Of a DNA stretch of 64,000 nt, positions 15,971-25,453 are shown one piece after another. Position 1 is the first letter of the stretch, and each line of letters opens with the position of its first letter. This DNA comes from RGIG3102 sp964525015 (GTDB lineage Bacteria > Bacillota > Clostridia > Oscillospirales > Ruminococcaceae). A program made the translations under genes and the position numbers. The stretch lies in NCBI GenBank assembly GCA_964525015.1, contig CAZGFY010000001.1:1-64000 (forward strand). The letters are read 5' to 3'. Under the pieces are notes generated by a model that was not told the origin of the DNA, searched no databases, and saw only the letters and a list, made by a program, of their open reading frames with translations.

Positions 15971-17809
15971 ATGAAAAAGACTGCAAAATTTTGGCTAGCT
16001 ATATCCTTAATCCTTTGCCTTATTAGTTCTTTAGGCTCCTCAATAATCCAAACAGACTATGGCAATGTAACAATTAAGGAAATAAGCGTTGAAACTGAAT
16101 CTGGGCATTTACTCACTGGGCTTTTATTTGTTCCAGATACTGCAACTAGCGAAACCCCTGCCCCTGCTATTGCAACAAGCCACGGCTGGTATAACAATCG
16201 TGAAATGCAAGATTTAAACTATATAGAATACGCTCGTCGTGGATATGTAGTTTTTGCTATTGATATGTATGGTCACGGTCATTCAGAAATTATAGACACA
16301 GGCGCTTGGTGGAATCCTGAAAATGGTGCTAATGGTATGTATGATGCTGTTAAAATGCTTGTTGATTTACCTTATGTAGATTCAGAAAAAGTTGGCGTAA
16401 CTGGTCACTCGAATGGTGCACTCGCATCAAGAGTTGCTGTTTTATTTGATAATGAAGCTGAAAATCCATTAATAAGTGCAGCTTTCTTAGTTTCAAATGA
16501 TGCTGTTTACACAGATGCAGATGGAAATTTTGTAGATGTTTATGGCTCAAGAGATGTTGGTATAGTTGCTTGTCAATATGATGAATTCTTCCATAGAGTT
16601 CCAGATGGCAATGGATTTTATAGCCCTCCAAAAGATTATATAAATCAAGCAACTGCTCAATCCTTCTTAAATTTTGGGCAAGACCCCGCTGGACTAGAAG
16701 TAAGAGAAGCTTATACAATGTATAAAGAAGATATCGATGGACAAGAGGCAACTCGTGTTATCTACAACCCTGAAATACTTCACGCTTGGGCACACTTCTC
16801 ACAAGACGTTGTAACAATGGGAATTGATTTCTTTGAAGATAGCTTTGGCGCTCCAAATCCAATTGATAGTAATAGTCAGGTTTGGCCAATAAAAACATTC
16901 TTTAATGCAATTGGTTTAGTTGGACTTGTTATATTTATGGTTAGTATAACTAAAGTTTTACTTTCTACACAGACATTTGCTAGCTTAAAATCTTCAAAAG
17001 AAGTTATGCCAGCTAAAGCTTTAACTGGAAAAAGTAAAACTTGGTTTATTATAAGTAGTGTTTTAGCATTTGCATTTAGCTTTACTGTTTATATGTATGG
17101 TGCGCCTTTTATAAATTCACTTCGACCTAGCTTTATGCCACAACAACCGCCTTTCTTTATAGGAGTTTGGGCTGCGTTATGTGGACTATTTGGATTATTA
17201 CTAGTGTTTATTGGAAGTAAATTTACTGGAGTAAAGGTTGATACTGCTTTAAATGGAGTTAAAATCAGTCTTTCCAATCTTCTAAAAACTATTATTTTAT
17301 CAGTAGTGGTTGTATTTTTAACATTTGGAATTGTGTTCTTAGCTGATTATTTCTTTAAATCAGACTTTAGACTATGGGTACTAGCTGTTAGAACATTTAC
17401 ACCTGATAAAATATTAATTGCTCTTTCATATCTTCCTTTATACTTAATTTACTATGTTGCAAATTCAGTAATAGTTAATAGCTACAACTATTTTGAAGTT
17501 GGCAAAAAACCTTGGATAAACACTGCCCTTAATGCTCTTTTAACTGCTCTTCCAAGTGCTGTTATGATATTAATTATGTACACTCACTTCTTCTCAACTG
17601 GATATATGATTAATGAGTTAAACCCTGGTTTTGGTGGAAGTATAATTGGAATTTGGCTATTCCCTATCGTTGTTATTCTTCCTGTTGCAGTTGTTGTATC
17701 AAGAAAAATATTCAAAGAGTGTAATAATCCATATCTTCCTGGATTAATCTTAGGTTTATTTATAACATTAATGACTTGTTCAAACACTTTAACATCTTGG
17801 ATAGTATAA
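15971..17809 (+). CDS. Membrane-anchored alpha/beta hydrolase
   Basis: 612 residues. A signal anchor (about 7-25) is followed by an extracellular alpha/beta hydrolase domain (about 40-300) with SHGWYNN as oxyanion region, GYVVFAIDMYGHGHS, the nucleophile elbow VGVTGHSNGA (Ser near 143) and a late His in ILHAWAHF. The second half (about 310-608) holds roughly eight transmembrane segments. This two-part layout is seen in uncharacterised hydrolases of Clostridia. It is probably an esterase or acyl hydrolase acting at the outer membrane face on lipid or envelope esters; the substrate is unknown. It stands alone and ends at a shared bidirectional terminator. Confidence 0.75.
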   Translation: MKKTAKFWLAISLILCLISSLGSSIIQTDYGNVTIKEISVETESGHLLTGLLFVPDTATSETPAPAIATSHGWYNNREMQDLNYIEYARRGYVVFAIDMYGHGHSEIIDTGAWWNPENGANGMYDAVKMLVDLPYVDSEKVGVTGHSNGALASRVAVLFDNEAENPLISAAFLVSNDAVYTDADGNFVDVYGSRDVGIVACQYDEFFHRVPDGNGFYSPPKDYINQATAQSFLNFGQDPAGLEVREAYTMYKEDIDGQEATRVIYNPEILHAWAHFSQDVVTMGIDFFEDSFGAPNPIDSNSQVWPIKTFFNAIGLVGLVIFMVSITKVLLSTQTFASLKSSKEVMPAKALTGKSKTWFIISSVLAFAFSFTVYMYGAPFINSLRPSFMPQQPPFFIGVWAALCGLFGLLLVFIGSKFTGVKVDTALNGVKISLSNLLKTIILSVVVVFLTFGIVFLADYFFKSDFRLWVLAVRTFTPDKILIALSYLPLYLIYYVANSVIVNSYNYFEVGKKPWINTALNALLTALPSAVMILIMYTHFFSTGYMINELNPGFGGSIIGIWLFPIVVILPVAVVVSRKIFKECNNPYLPGLILGLFITLMTCSNTLTSWIV

Positions 17810-17818
17810 TTCCACATA

Positions 17819-17854
17819 ATAAAATGGAGAATAGAATTTCTATTCTCCATTTTT
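17819..17854. terminator. Bidirectional terminator
   Basis: A long stem: AAAATGGAGAATAGAA (17821-17836) pairs with the following TTCTATTCTCCATTTT. A-rich and T-rich flanks on both sides serve the convergent hydrolase and surface-protein genes. Confidence 0.85.
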
Positions 17855-17856
17855 AA

Positions 17857-20800
17857 TTATGCCTTATAATATTGTGTTTGCTTATCTTCTTTTTCTGATT
17901 TTTTATACATCAAAACTATGCATAACTGAATTATAGAAATAATTGCAAACGCTATACTATATTTGTCAAAAATCGTCATCGGAAGTGTGAAATCTTGGGT
18001 GATTAATAGGAATAATAAGCTAATAAATGAGATAATCAGTGTCATTAACTGAGCAAATTTACGTTTTTTTATTTTCTCTTCTTCATCTTCGTCTTGATAT
18101 TGCTCTTCATCATCCTCTTTTTCTTTTTTAGGTTTTGAAAGAATATATAAAATCATTAAAACAAACGCTGTTATCGTCATTATTAAATCAAATAAGCTCC
18201 AAGATGGATTAACTACGCCAGCACTTAAAGGAACTCCTTGATCAGTGATAACATTTGTTATAATACTTTCACCATTTTCATAAACAATTTCAACTTCATG
18301 TTCGCCATCTCCCAGTTCTTCAAATGCTTCTGGAAGAATTGTAAGAACACCCTCTTCAAATTCATATAAGTTTTCATCAAGTGGTTCTTCATCAATTAAA
18401 ACATCTTCTGGCTCTTCGTCTGGTAGTTGTGTATCAACATCAATTCCGCCTTCAGGGTTTACTTCTGCTGTAGGTGGTGTTGGGGTTGGATTTGTGTTTT
18501 CTGGCTGATTAGTTTGGTTTGGCTGAACTGTTTGTGTTGCTTCTGGTGTTGGTGTTGGTGCTGGAGTTTCAGTTTCCTCTGGCTCTTCTACATCTGGGAT
18601 TACCGGTAGCACAACTGGTGTTGGAGTTGGTGTTGCAGGTGCTGGTTCTTGTGGTGCTGGTGTTGGCGTTGGTAAACTTGTGACAACGTTAACTGTTATA
18701 TCATCTTTATCTGTAAGTTTTTCACTTGTAAGTGGGTTATCCACTTCAACATTTGCTATATTAGTAAATCTTTCAGCTGTATTATGGCTGTACGAATAAG
18801 TAATCACAACTGTTTCATTAGCTTTTAATAAATTGATATTAAGTGAATTTTCATTCCAGCTATAATCTTCATTTATATCCAAAGTAGTAATTCCATTTTT
18901 AAGAGAAACATCATCTTTATTAATAAAATTAAACACTGTATCACTAACTTTAACATTTAACAAACTATATCCACCAGTGTTTTTAACTGTTATCGTGTAT
19001 CTAATTGGCGAATTAACCACTGCTGTTGCAAGATTTGAAGTTTTTACAATGGATATGCTAGGTGATTTTAAAACTTCGGTTATTACTTCTTTTTCATCAG
19101 TCAAATCCTTTGATGGGTCTGATGGATCCTGAACTGTAATAGTTGCAACATTTTTATAATCGCCTATAGTAGTTGGCGTTATACTATAATTAATAGTATA
19201 TATTTCACTTTTATTAATTGCAAACAACACTAATGTATCATTTTCCCACTTGTAATCACTACCCGCAGTTAACATAATGTCACCTTTTTTCACTATAACA
19301 CTTGCTTTATGAGTTATAGCTTTAAATGAGGAATCATTAACAATTATATTTGTAAGATTAACTTCGCCATTATTATTAACTTCTAAAATATAATTAATTG
19401 GTATATTTTCTAAAACGTTTGTTATACCACCATCTGTTTTCTTAGTTAGTTCAATACTTGGTTTGCCATATATATTTGTTTCAACAATCACTTCTTCTGG
19501 TGTAAGTGGTGTATCTGGGTCTGATGGATTATCAGCTGTAACATTTACTTTGTTTTCATATACTCCAGCAGTACTTGCTTTTACAGAATATGTTATTATA
19601 ATTTCTTGTTTTGCTGGAATTGTATTTATAGTCACTGTGTCACCTAACTCATTCCAAACGTAATCAGTGTTATTATCTAAAATATCTTTTTCTAATTTTA
19701 GAACTATATTATCTTTTTCTGTTATTGAAATGAAAGCAGAGTCTTTAATTTGAACATTATCTATATCAACAACGCCTGTGTTTTGAACTTTTACAGTGTA
19801 ATTAATAGTTTGTCCGATATACGCAACATCTTTATCTGCAATCTTGCTTACATACAGCTGTGGTTTTTCAAGAACATCTTTTGATGTTTCAGATTCTTTT
19901 TCTTCTAAAGGATTACTAGGATCTGCTGGGTTTTGTATAGTTACTGTTACTTTATTTTTAATATCTGTTCCTGATACTGTGTGTGTATAATCATATTGCA
20001 CTCTTATTATTTGGTTTGGCTGGATTGATTTAATAATTAAAACATTATTATCCCAATAATAATCAGATGGCGATGCCAATTGAGTTTCGCCAAGTTTTAC
20101 AATAAGATTTGTTACATCTGGGAAAACTGTATCTGCAATTCTAATATTATCTGCTTGAACATTACCTATATTTTCAATCGTAACAAAATATCTAATCGGC
20201 TCACCTACAAATGCAGTTTCGTTTGATACTGATTTTAAAACACTTAATTCGTAGTTTTTCTCTGTAACTGGTTTAGTAACAGAGTCGGTATCTTCTGCTA
20301 AAGGTGTGTCTGGCTTAGCTGGATTTGGAATGGTTGCCGTTACAGTATTTTTTTTATCACCACCATCTTGATAAGTAAAATCATATTCGATAGTTATAAT
20401 TTCACCCACGGCTAGTGATTTTATAATAAGTGTATCATTATTTTCCTTACCCCAAGTAAAATGAGTTGGGTTATTTAAAGAAATATTTTCATATTTAACA
20501 TTGATAGTTGATTTATCTATTATACTTGGAAAAACTATATCATTTATTTCAATATTCTGAGCGTTAACATTCCCTTTGTTTTCTACCGTCACTGTATATG
20601 TTATAGAATTGCCAGCAATAACTGGAGCGCTTGATACTGATTTTTGCACTTCTAATTCATAATTTTTTGGCGTAACCGTTGTAGTTACTGAATCATCTCC
20701 TTCTCCAAGTGGTGTGTTTGGGTCTGCTGGATTTGGAATTGTTGCCACCACAGTGTTTAGTGGGCTTTCTCCAGTAGTATATATATGATCATACACAACT

Positions 20801-22431
20801 GTTACAACATCATCTACTTTCATGGATTTTATAATTAGTTTATTGCCATCCCAAGTGTAATTTGCTGGATTGGTAAGCGTTTTATCACCAAGTTTTACCT
20901 CAACACTTGATTTGTCTATTATCTTATTAAAGACTGTGTCAGTTACTTCAGCATTGCTAACTTCAACACTACTTTTATTTGTAATACTCACTGTAAATGT
21001 TACTGGGTTACCTTCAATAACATTACTTGGTGATACCGATTTATTCACTAAAAGTGAGTATGTTGGAGTTTCTGGACTACCTTGTGAACAATAAATTTTA
21101 ACATATTTACTTTGTTGCATTTGCGCATTACCAGTATGCACCTGTTCTAAGGTTGCAGTTTCAACGTTATCGCCATAATCCATCTTAGCATTATCACAAG
21201 CAGTATGGGTTGAAGCTAAGGCATATGGGCCATTTGATGTAAGTGCTGAAATAAATCCACCAGAAACAGTTACTGCTCCTTTAACGGCAATATTATGTAC
21301 ACTTCTTGCTGTTATCTGAGCATTTCCATTAGTTGTAGCACTTGTAGTGCACGCAACACCATAAGTGCTTGATGCTAAAACTTTTGCTTGATTATTAGCA
21401 ATTAGGGCTCCATTAACAGCATCACCATAGGTACTTATTGCATTTAAGGTTCCGCTATTTATAATTATGGAGCCTGATATTCCGTGTCCATGATTTCCCG
21501 ATGCATAGAATAATATTGATAATTCTGGGTTATATATATGTGCAGGATTTTGATAAGTTCCCTCAGTGTTTATAGTTCCAGTTCCATTTAATGTAATATT
21601 AAATCCAACTGCATCAATTCCGTGCGTGCCCCTAACATTTAAATTACCATCGCCGGATATGTTAAGTGCTCCATCAACTTTAATTCCTGCAATATCAGTG
21701 CCAACTATTGTGTTATTTCCCACAAGAGATAAATTTAAATTACCTGTAAAATGTAGGCCACCTGTTAAAGTTGCACTATTTAATAATATAGTATCATTTG
21801 AATAGGATATGCTTCCTTCGGTAGTAAAACTATCTATATTATTAGAATTCACCTGTATTCCACCAATTGTAAATGGATAAATAATTTCTTGTGCCTTAGT
21901 AAAACTTCTAGATTTAATTAACTCTTCATCTTGAGATTGACTATCAGCTGTATTTGAATTGATATCAATTAATTGAGAAGAAGTTTCTTCTATTTGCGAT
22001 ATACTTTCTTCTAATTGTGAGCTAGTGTTAGCATCTATTGCATCACTCTGTGTTTCCTCTTGCTGACTGCTAGAATTCAAAGAACTACTTTGCTGCAATT
22101 GACTTGAAGTATCAAGAGTTTGAGAGTTGCTTTTTATATCTTTAGATTCGCTTTCTTGTTTAGGTATATTAGAAATAATAGAAGATGAATCTAAACTTTC
22201 TTGTGTTAAATTTGTTTCTTTTGAAGAAATTACATCCCCTTTTTCATTATCTTGATAAACTATCTCTGGAGTTTTTAAAGGTAGTTCTTCAAGACTATTT
22301 ATAGCTATACTTGAATTACTATCATTAATGTCATTTATATCATTTGCTGAGGTATTCAGTATTGTGATATTTAATATTAATGTAAAACTAATAACAATCG
22401 AAACTATATTATATACATATCTTTTAAACAT
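17857..22431 (-). CDS. Large DUF11-repeat cell-surface protein
   Basis: 1524 residues. Signal peptide (1-29), a Ser/Gln/Glu-rich low-complexity stretch (about 40-165), a Gly/Asn/Thr-rich beta-helix-like region (about 170-450), then six DUF11-type Ig-like repeats of some 130 residues beginning near 456, 588, 725, 854, 988 and 1123. Each repeat starts with a xLxVxKSV-like strand and has a central NxGxVxxxNVxVxDxVF motif and NPADPxTPL near its end. A Pro/Thr-rich stalk (about 1250-1340) precedes a C-terminal membrane segment (about 1410-1432), an acidic loop and two more hydrophobic segments. No LPxTG sorting motif was seen; anchoring appears to be transmembrane. Probable adhesin or surface-layer stalk protein. 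RBS GGAG precedes the ATG. Confidence 0.85.
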   Translation of the reverse strand: MFKRYVYNIVSIVISFTLILNITILNTSANDINDINDSNSSIAINSLEELPLKTPEIVYQDNEKGDVISSKETNLTQESLDSSSIISNIPKQESESKDIKSNSQTLDTSSQLQQSSSLNSSSQQEETQSDAIDANTSSQLEESISQIEETSSQLIDINSNTADSQSQDEELIKSRSFTKAQEIIYPFTIGGIQVNSNNIDSFTTEGSISYSNDTILLNSATLTGGLHFTGNLNLSLVGNNTIVGTDIAGIKVDGALNISGDGNLNVRGTHGIDAVGFNITLNGTGTINTEGTYQNPAHIYNPELSILFYASGNHGHGISGSIIINSGTLNAISTYGDAVNGALIANNQAKVLASSTYGVACTTSATTNGNAQITARSVHNIAVKGAVTVSGGFISALTSNGPYALASTHTACDNAKMDYGDNVETATLEQVHTGNAQMQQSKYVKIYCSQGSPETPTYSLLVNKSVSPSNVIEGNPVTFTVSITNKSSVEVSNAEVTDTVFNKIIDKSSVEVKLGDKTLTNPANYTWDGNKLIIKSMKVDDVVTVVYDHIYTTGESPLNTVVATIPNPADPNTPLGEGDDSVTTTVTPKNYELEVQKSVSSAPVIAGNSITYTVTVENKGNVNAQNIEINDIVFPSIIDKSTINVKYENISLNNPTHFTWGKENNDTLIIKSLAVGEIITIEYDFTYQDGGDKKNTVTATIPNPAKPDTPLAEDTDSVTKPVTEKNYELSVLKSVSNETAFVGEPIRYFVTIENIGNVQADNIRIADTVFPDVTNLIVKLGETQLASPSDYYWDNNVLIIKSIQPNQIIRVQYDYTHTVSGTDIKNKVTVTIQNPADPSNPLEEKESETSKDVLEKPQLYVSKIADKDVAYIGQTINYTVKVQNTGVVDIDNVQIKDSAFISITEKDNIVLKLEKDILDNNTDYVWNELGDTVTINTIPAKQEIIITYSVKASTAGVYENKVNVTADNPSDPDTPLTPEEVIVETNIYGKPSIELTKKTDGGITNVLENIPINYILEVNNNGEVNLTNIIVNDSSFKAITHKASVIVKKGDIMLTAGSDYKWENDTLVLFAINKSEIYTINYSITPTTIGDYKNVATITVQDPSDPSKDLTDEKEVITEVLKSPSISIVKTSNLATAVVNSPIRYTITVKNTGGYSLLNVKVSDTVFNFINKDDVSLKNGITTLDINEDYSWNENSLNINLLKANETVVITYSYSHNTAERFTNIANVEVDNPLTSEKLTDKDDITVNVVTSLPTPTPAPQEPAPATPTPTPVVLPVIPDVEEPEETETPAPTPTPEATQTVQPNQTNQPENTNPTPTPPTAEVNPEGGIDVDTQLPDEEPEDVLIDEEPLDENLYEFEEGVLTILPEAFEELGDGEHEVEIVYENGESIITNVITDQGVPLSAGVVNPSWSLFDLIMTITAFVLMILYILSKPKKEKEDDEEQYQDEDEEEKIKKRKFAQLMTLIISFISLLFLLITQDFTLPMTIFDKYSIAFAIISIIQLCIVLMYKKSEKEDKQTQYYKA

Positions 22432-22688
22432 TGTTAAACTCTCCTTTTTATTATGTATTAATAAAAAAATTATATTTTCGCTTTAATTGATTGTAGCATA
22501 TATTTATTGATATTTAAATACGAACTATTATAGAATATGTTAACTTTTTTAAAACTTCGACATTGTTTCATCACTTTTTATCTATATACTGTAAATAATC
22601 TGTATTATCGTAGTTTTCAATGTTTTATTTACAGAAAGCTGTGTTAAACACATCATCCATATAATGCAAATTAGAAGGGAGGGGTTTT

Positions 22689-23747
22689 ATGGCAAATAAT
22701 CATTCTACAAACAACGATTTAGAGGCAAGAAAGAAAAGAGTATATAAAAAAAGAAGAAAAAAATACAGAATTTTCTTAAAAAGAGTTTCTTTAATATCGA
22801 TTTTCTTTTTATCTATAACTTTACTTATTTTAAGTTATGATTCACTATCTAATGTAGTTAGTGCTGTTTCCAATGAAATAACTGAAAACTTAAATACAAC
22901 CTCTATTCCTAGCGAACAAAAAGAAGATGATTCCCTTCCTTTATCAAACAAGGTTATCGTTTTAGACGCAGGACATGACCAATATACTAATGAATATGAA
23001 GGATATATAGAAGGCATTGCGATGTTTTCACTAGCAGAGCAAATAAAACCACTTCTTGAAAATCAAGGAGCCACTGTTTATTTAACAAGAGAAGACGGAA
23101 ACTATGTGGAGCTTTGGGAAAGAGTGGCTATAACTAATATTCTATCGCTTGAAAAATTAAGAGAAATAAAGATTAATGAAGGATATTCTGAAAATGATGA
23201 AATTTTTACCGAAATTGAATACTTAATTTCTATTCTACAAACTTTTGATGGCGCAAATCAAGACTATGTTTCCCAGTATTTAAACACACCTTTTGATGAA
23301 GAAAACACTATTTCGAGCATTATGCAAAGGGTTTTCACGCTGCAAAGTGATAAAGCTTTACAGGATAGCTTCTTATTTATCTCTCTACACTCTGATGGCT
23401 TAGAACAAAGCTATTATGATTATGTTGCAGGTGCTGATGTTTACTACATATCTAATGGTATGCCCGATGATTTTGGCGATTATTACACTCAATATTCTAG
23501 TATAGATAACAATATAAAATTTGCGGATATTCTGCTTGATGATATAAATGCTATTGGTATGCCAAGGAGTGATATTTTAGAAGGAAATTTCCATGTTTTA
23601 CGAGAAGTGAATATCCCAGCTGTCTTAGTTGAAAATGGATATCACACAAATGATGAAGATAGAGCAATGCTCGAAGACCCAGCTTTTATAACAAATCTTG
23701 CAAACGCATATTCTCTTGCAATCTCTGAATACTTTAATTCTTTATAA
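22689..23747 (+). CDS. N-acetylmuramoyl-L-alanine amidase (Amidase_3)
   Basis: 352 residues. A basic N-terminus and a single membrane anchor (about 33-55) place the enzyme outside the cell. The catalytic domain begins at KVIVLDAGHD (about 96, first zinc His) and includes the second ligand region YEGYIEG, FISLHSDG (zinc His) and the catalytic Glu in VLVENGYHTN. It cleaves the MurNAc-L-Ala bond of peptidoglycan. About 60 residues (roughly 155-215) are inserted between the first and second halves of the domain compared with minimal LytC enzymes. Strong ribosome site (GGGAGGGG) and own terminator: a monocistronic gene. Confidence 0.9.
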   Translation: MANNHSTNNDLEARKKRVYKKRRKKYRIFLKRVSLISIFFLSITLLILSYDSLSNVVSAVSNEITENLNTTSIPSEQKEDDSLPLSNKVIVLDAGHDQYTNEYEGYIEGIAMFSLAEQIKPLLENQGATVYLTREDGNYVELWERVAITNILSLEKLREIKINEGYSENDEIFTEIEYLISILQTFDGANQDYVSQYLNTPFDEENTISSIMQRVFTLQSDKALQDSFLFISLHSDGLEQSYYDYVAGADVYYISNGMPDDFGDYYTQYSSIDNNIKFADILLDDINAIGMPRSDILEGNFHVLREVNIPAVLVENGYHTNDEDRAMLEDPAFITNLANAYSLAISEYFNSL

Positions 23748-23752
23748 ATTAA

Positions 23753-23788
23753 AAATATCCGATACTTTTGTGTATCGGATATTTTTTA
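23753..23788. terminator. Terminator after the amidase gene (bidirectional)
   Basis: Stem AAATATCCGATAC (23753-23765) with GTATCGGATATTT (23772-23784), 6-nt loop, T run on the plus strand; A run on the left supports use by the convergent DUF2812 gene. Confidence 0.85.
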
Positions 23789-24343
23789 TATTTCGTTATC
23801 AAATAATAACGATTCTTCTTCTAATTTAATCTTTTTCTCATTTATTTTTTTACAGCCTAAAATCCCAGACAATCCTATTAAAATATTAGATACACCCATT
23901 AAAAAATTAGACATATTATCATCGGATAATATAAAAGGTATAACCATATTTATAAATCCAGCAATTAAATTTAGAACAACTACTATCCAAAGTGGCTTTA
24001 AAATTCTATTATAAAGCTTTATTTTAGATGTGTTGTCAGAATAAATTTCAAAGTTTTCATTGTTAAAGCTTTTAAAATAATGCCAGCCTTTATTCCCTTT
24101 GATGTGTTCTATTCCAGTGCTTTTTAAAAAATCAATATATTTTTCTTTTTCTAGCTTGTCTTTGCCAAATAGATATTCTATTTTAATATTTTTCATATCG
24201 TTTGATTTTTTAAAATAATATAAAAATGGATTTGGTATATCTATAAGCTCTAATCCATTTTTTGCTAAATCATTAAGCCATTTCTCTTCTTTTTCAAATT
24301 CCCACATCCAAAATATTTTATACTGTTTTATTATTTCACTCAT
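23786..24343 (-). CDS. DUF2812 membrane protein (paralogue 1)
   Basis: 185 residues. The soluble N-terminal domain begins YKIFWMWEFEKEEKWLNDLAKNGLELI and contains YYFKKSND and GWHYFKSFNNENFEIYSD, the DUF2812 pattern. Two membrane segments follow (about 110-133 and 145-163). It lies 40 bp after the padR gene and should be controlled by it. PadR-DUF2812 pairs are common in Bacillota; the molecular role is not known. A paralogue is encoded at 24848-25423. Confidence 0.8.
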   Translation of the reverse strand: MSEIIKQYKIFWMWEFEKEEKWLNDLAKNGLELIDIPNPFLYYFKKSNDMKNIKIEYLFGKDKLEKEKYIDFLKSTGIEHIKGNKGWHYFKSFNNENFEIYSDNTSKIKLYNRILKPLWIVVVLNLIAGFINMVIPFILSDDNMSNFLMGVSNILIGLSGILGCKKINEKKIKLEEESLLFDNEI

Positions 24344-24383
24344 AATTAAAGCCCTTTCTTTCTAGCCTTACTTAAGATAAATA

Positions 24384-24710
24384 TTAATCACTAATTTTAT
24401 CTAAATCATTTAAAACTATTTGAGCACTTTCAACTAATTCTTTAAGCCTATTTATTTCTATTTGTAATACTTCTTTTCCCTTTTGAGTTATTATATATTC
24501 TTTTTTTCTAGTATCCGAATTTTCTAAAAAGTCTTCTATCCATTCTTTTTCAAGAAGTTTATTAATTGCACCATATAAAGTGCCAGCTGCAAGCTTTAAT
24601 CTTCGATTAGATAAACTCTCAACCTTTTGCATTATTCCATATCCGTGAAGTGCCTCATTTAATGAAAGCAGTATATAAAACACGCCTTCTGTTAATGGTT
24701 GGTGGTTCAT
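24384..24710 (-). CDS. PadR-family transcriptional regulator
   Basis: 108 residues, a short subfamily-2 PadR. The winged helix starts at LTEGVFYILLSLNEALHGYGIMQKVE and continues LAAGTLYGAINKLLEKEWIE, the hallmark GTLYxxxxRL region, with KEYIITQKGKEVL as the wing. A short C-terminal helix provides dimerisation. Ribosome site GGGAGAAAG precedes the ATG. It heads a two-gene unit with a DUF2812 gene and is preceded by a promoter containing a palindromic operator, so autoregulation is likely. Confidence 0.9.
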   Translation of the reverse strand: MNHQPLTEGVFYILLSLNEALHGYGIMQKVESLSNRRLKLAAGTLYGAINKLLEKEWIEDFLENSDTRKKEYIITQKGKEVLQIEINRLKELVESAQIVLNDLDKISD

Positions 24711-24739
24711 ATCTTTCTCCCTTTCTATCGTTATTCGTT

Positions 24740-24756
24740 ATATCGTCTTTCGATAT
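24740..24756. promoter_or_regulatory. PadR operator candidate, start-site copy
   Basis: Inverted repeat ATATCG - 5 nt - CGATAT directly downstream of the -10 box. It shares the ATATCG half-site with the palindrome between the -10 and -35. Confidence 0.6.
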
Positions 24757-24760
24757 ATTT

Positions 24761-24789
24761 ATTATATCGTACTACGATATAGTTGTCAA
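24761..24789 (-). promoter_or_regulatory. padR-DUF2812 promoter with internal operator
   Basis: On the minus strand -35 TTGACA (24789-24784) and -10 TATAAT (24766-24761) are 17 bp apart, both full consensus. The spacer is occupied by the palindrome TATATCGT-ACT-ACGATATA (24763-24781), a good PadR operator candidate. Confidence 0.8.
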
Positions 24790-24810
24790 GATTAATTTTA
24801 TTTTTAAAAA

Positions 24811-24843
24811 AAATCAAGAAGTTTAGTGAACTCCTTGATTTTT
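24811..24843 (-). terminator. Terminator after the second DUF2812 gene
   Basis: Stem AAATCAAGAAGTT with AACTCCTTGATTT around a short loop; the T run is on the minus strand. It ends the run of genes that begins with radA. Confidence 0.8.
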
Positions 24844-24847
24844 ATAA

Positions 24848-25423
24848 TTATACTTGATTTTCATATATGTAGTTGTTTTCTTTTAGTTTCTTTATTTTTT
24901 TCTTGCTTTTTACACAGCCATAAACAGCTAATAATGTTATTAAAAGCCCGAGTATCACAACTGATACACCTATAAAAAATAATATTGGAAATACCGACAT
25001 TATTTCTTTAAAAGATATTAATGTATATATTAATAGCCCTGTTAGAAATCCCATAGAAAGAGCACGAGTGAACATAATAGCAAATTTTCTTGCAATTCGA
25101 TTAATATAAGATAGATTATCCGAAAAAATATCAAAATCTTCAATTGTAGTTTTTTTAAAATAATACATACCCGCTTTTGAAGTTACAATATCTATGCCTG
25201 TACTTTGTAAAAAATCAATATATTCGCCCTTTTCTTTTTTGCTCATTCGGATTAGAAAATCTAATTTATATTTAATAAGCTTATCAGATTTTTTAAAAAA
25301 ATATCTTTGTGGCTTTACTGCTATTAATTCAAGCCCTTTTTCTGACATATCATTAAGCCACTTTTCAATTTTCTCAAAATCTCCAGCGTAAAATATTTCC
25401 GTATAATTAACTACTTTTTTCAT
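24848..25423 (-). CDS. DUF2812 membrane protein (paralogue 2)
   Basis: 191 residues, same layout as paralogue 1: FYAGDFEKIEKWLNDMSEKGLELIAV at the N-terminus, YFFKKSDK and GMYYFKKTTIEDFDIFSDN in the middle, and two membrane segments (about 112-135 and 143-168). It follows the phosphoesterase gene by 30 bp, so although it sits next to padR it is more likely expressed from the upstream radA-side transcript and from any promoter inside that run. Start supported by AGGTGATAAGAG upstream. Confidence 0.8.
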   Translation of the reverse strand: MKKVVNYTEIFYAGDFEKIEKWLNDMSEKGLELIAVKPQRYFFKKSDKLIKYKLDFLIRMSKKEKGEYIDFLQSTGIDIVTSKAGMYYFKKTTIEDFDIFSDNLSYINRIARKFAIMFTRALSMGFLTGLLIYTLISFKEIMSVFPILFFIGVSVVILGLLITLLAVYGCVKSKKKIKKLKENNYIYENQV

Positions 25424-25453
25424 CTCTTATCACCTAAAGCTATATATCTCAAA

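Noticed and set aside
17857..18700. Collagen-like or CRISPR-like repeat in the 3' part of the large surface gene
   Set aside because: The repetitive DNA encodes a Pro/Thr stalk with variable unit length, with no spacer-repeat regularity.
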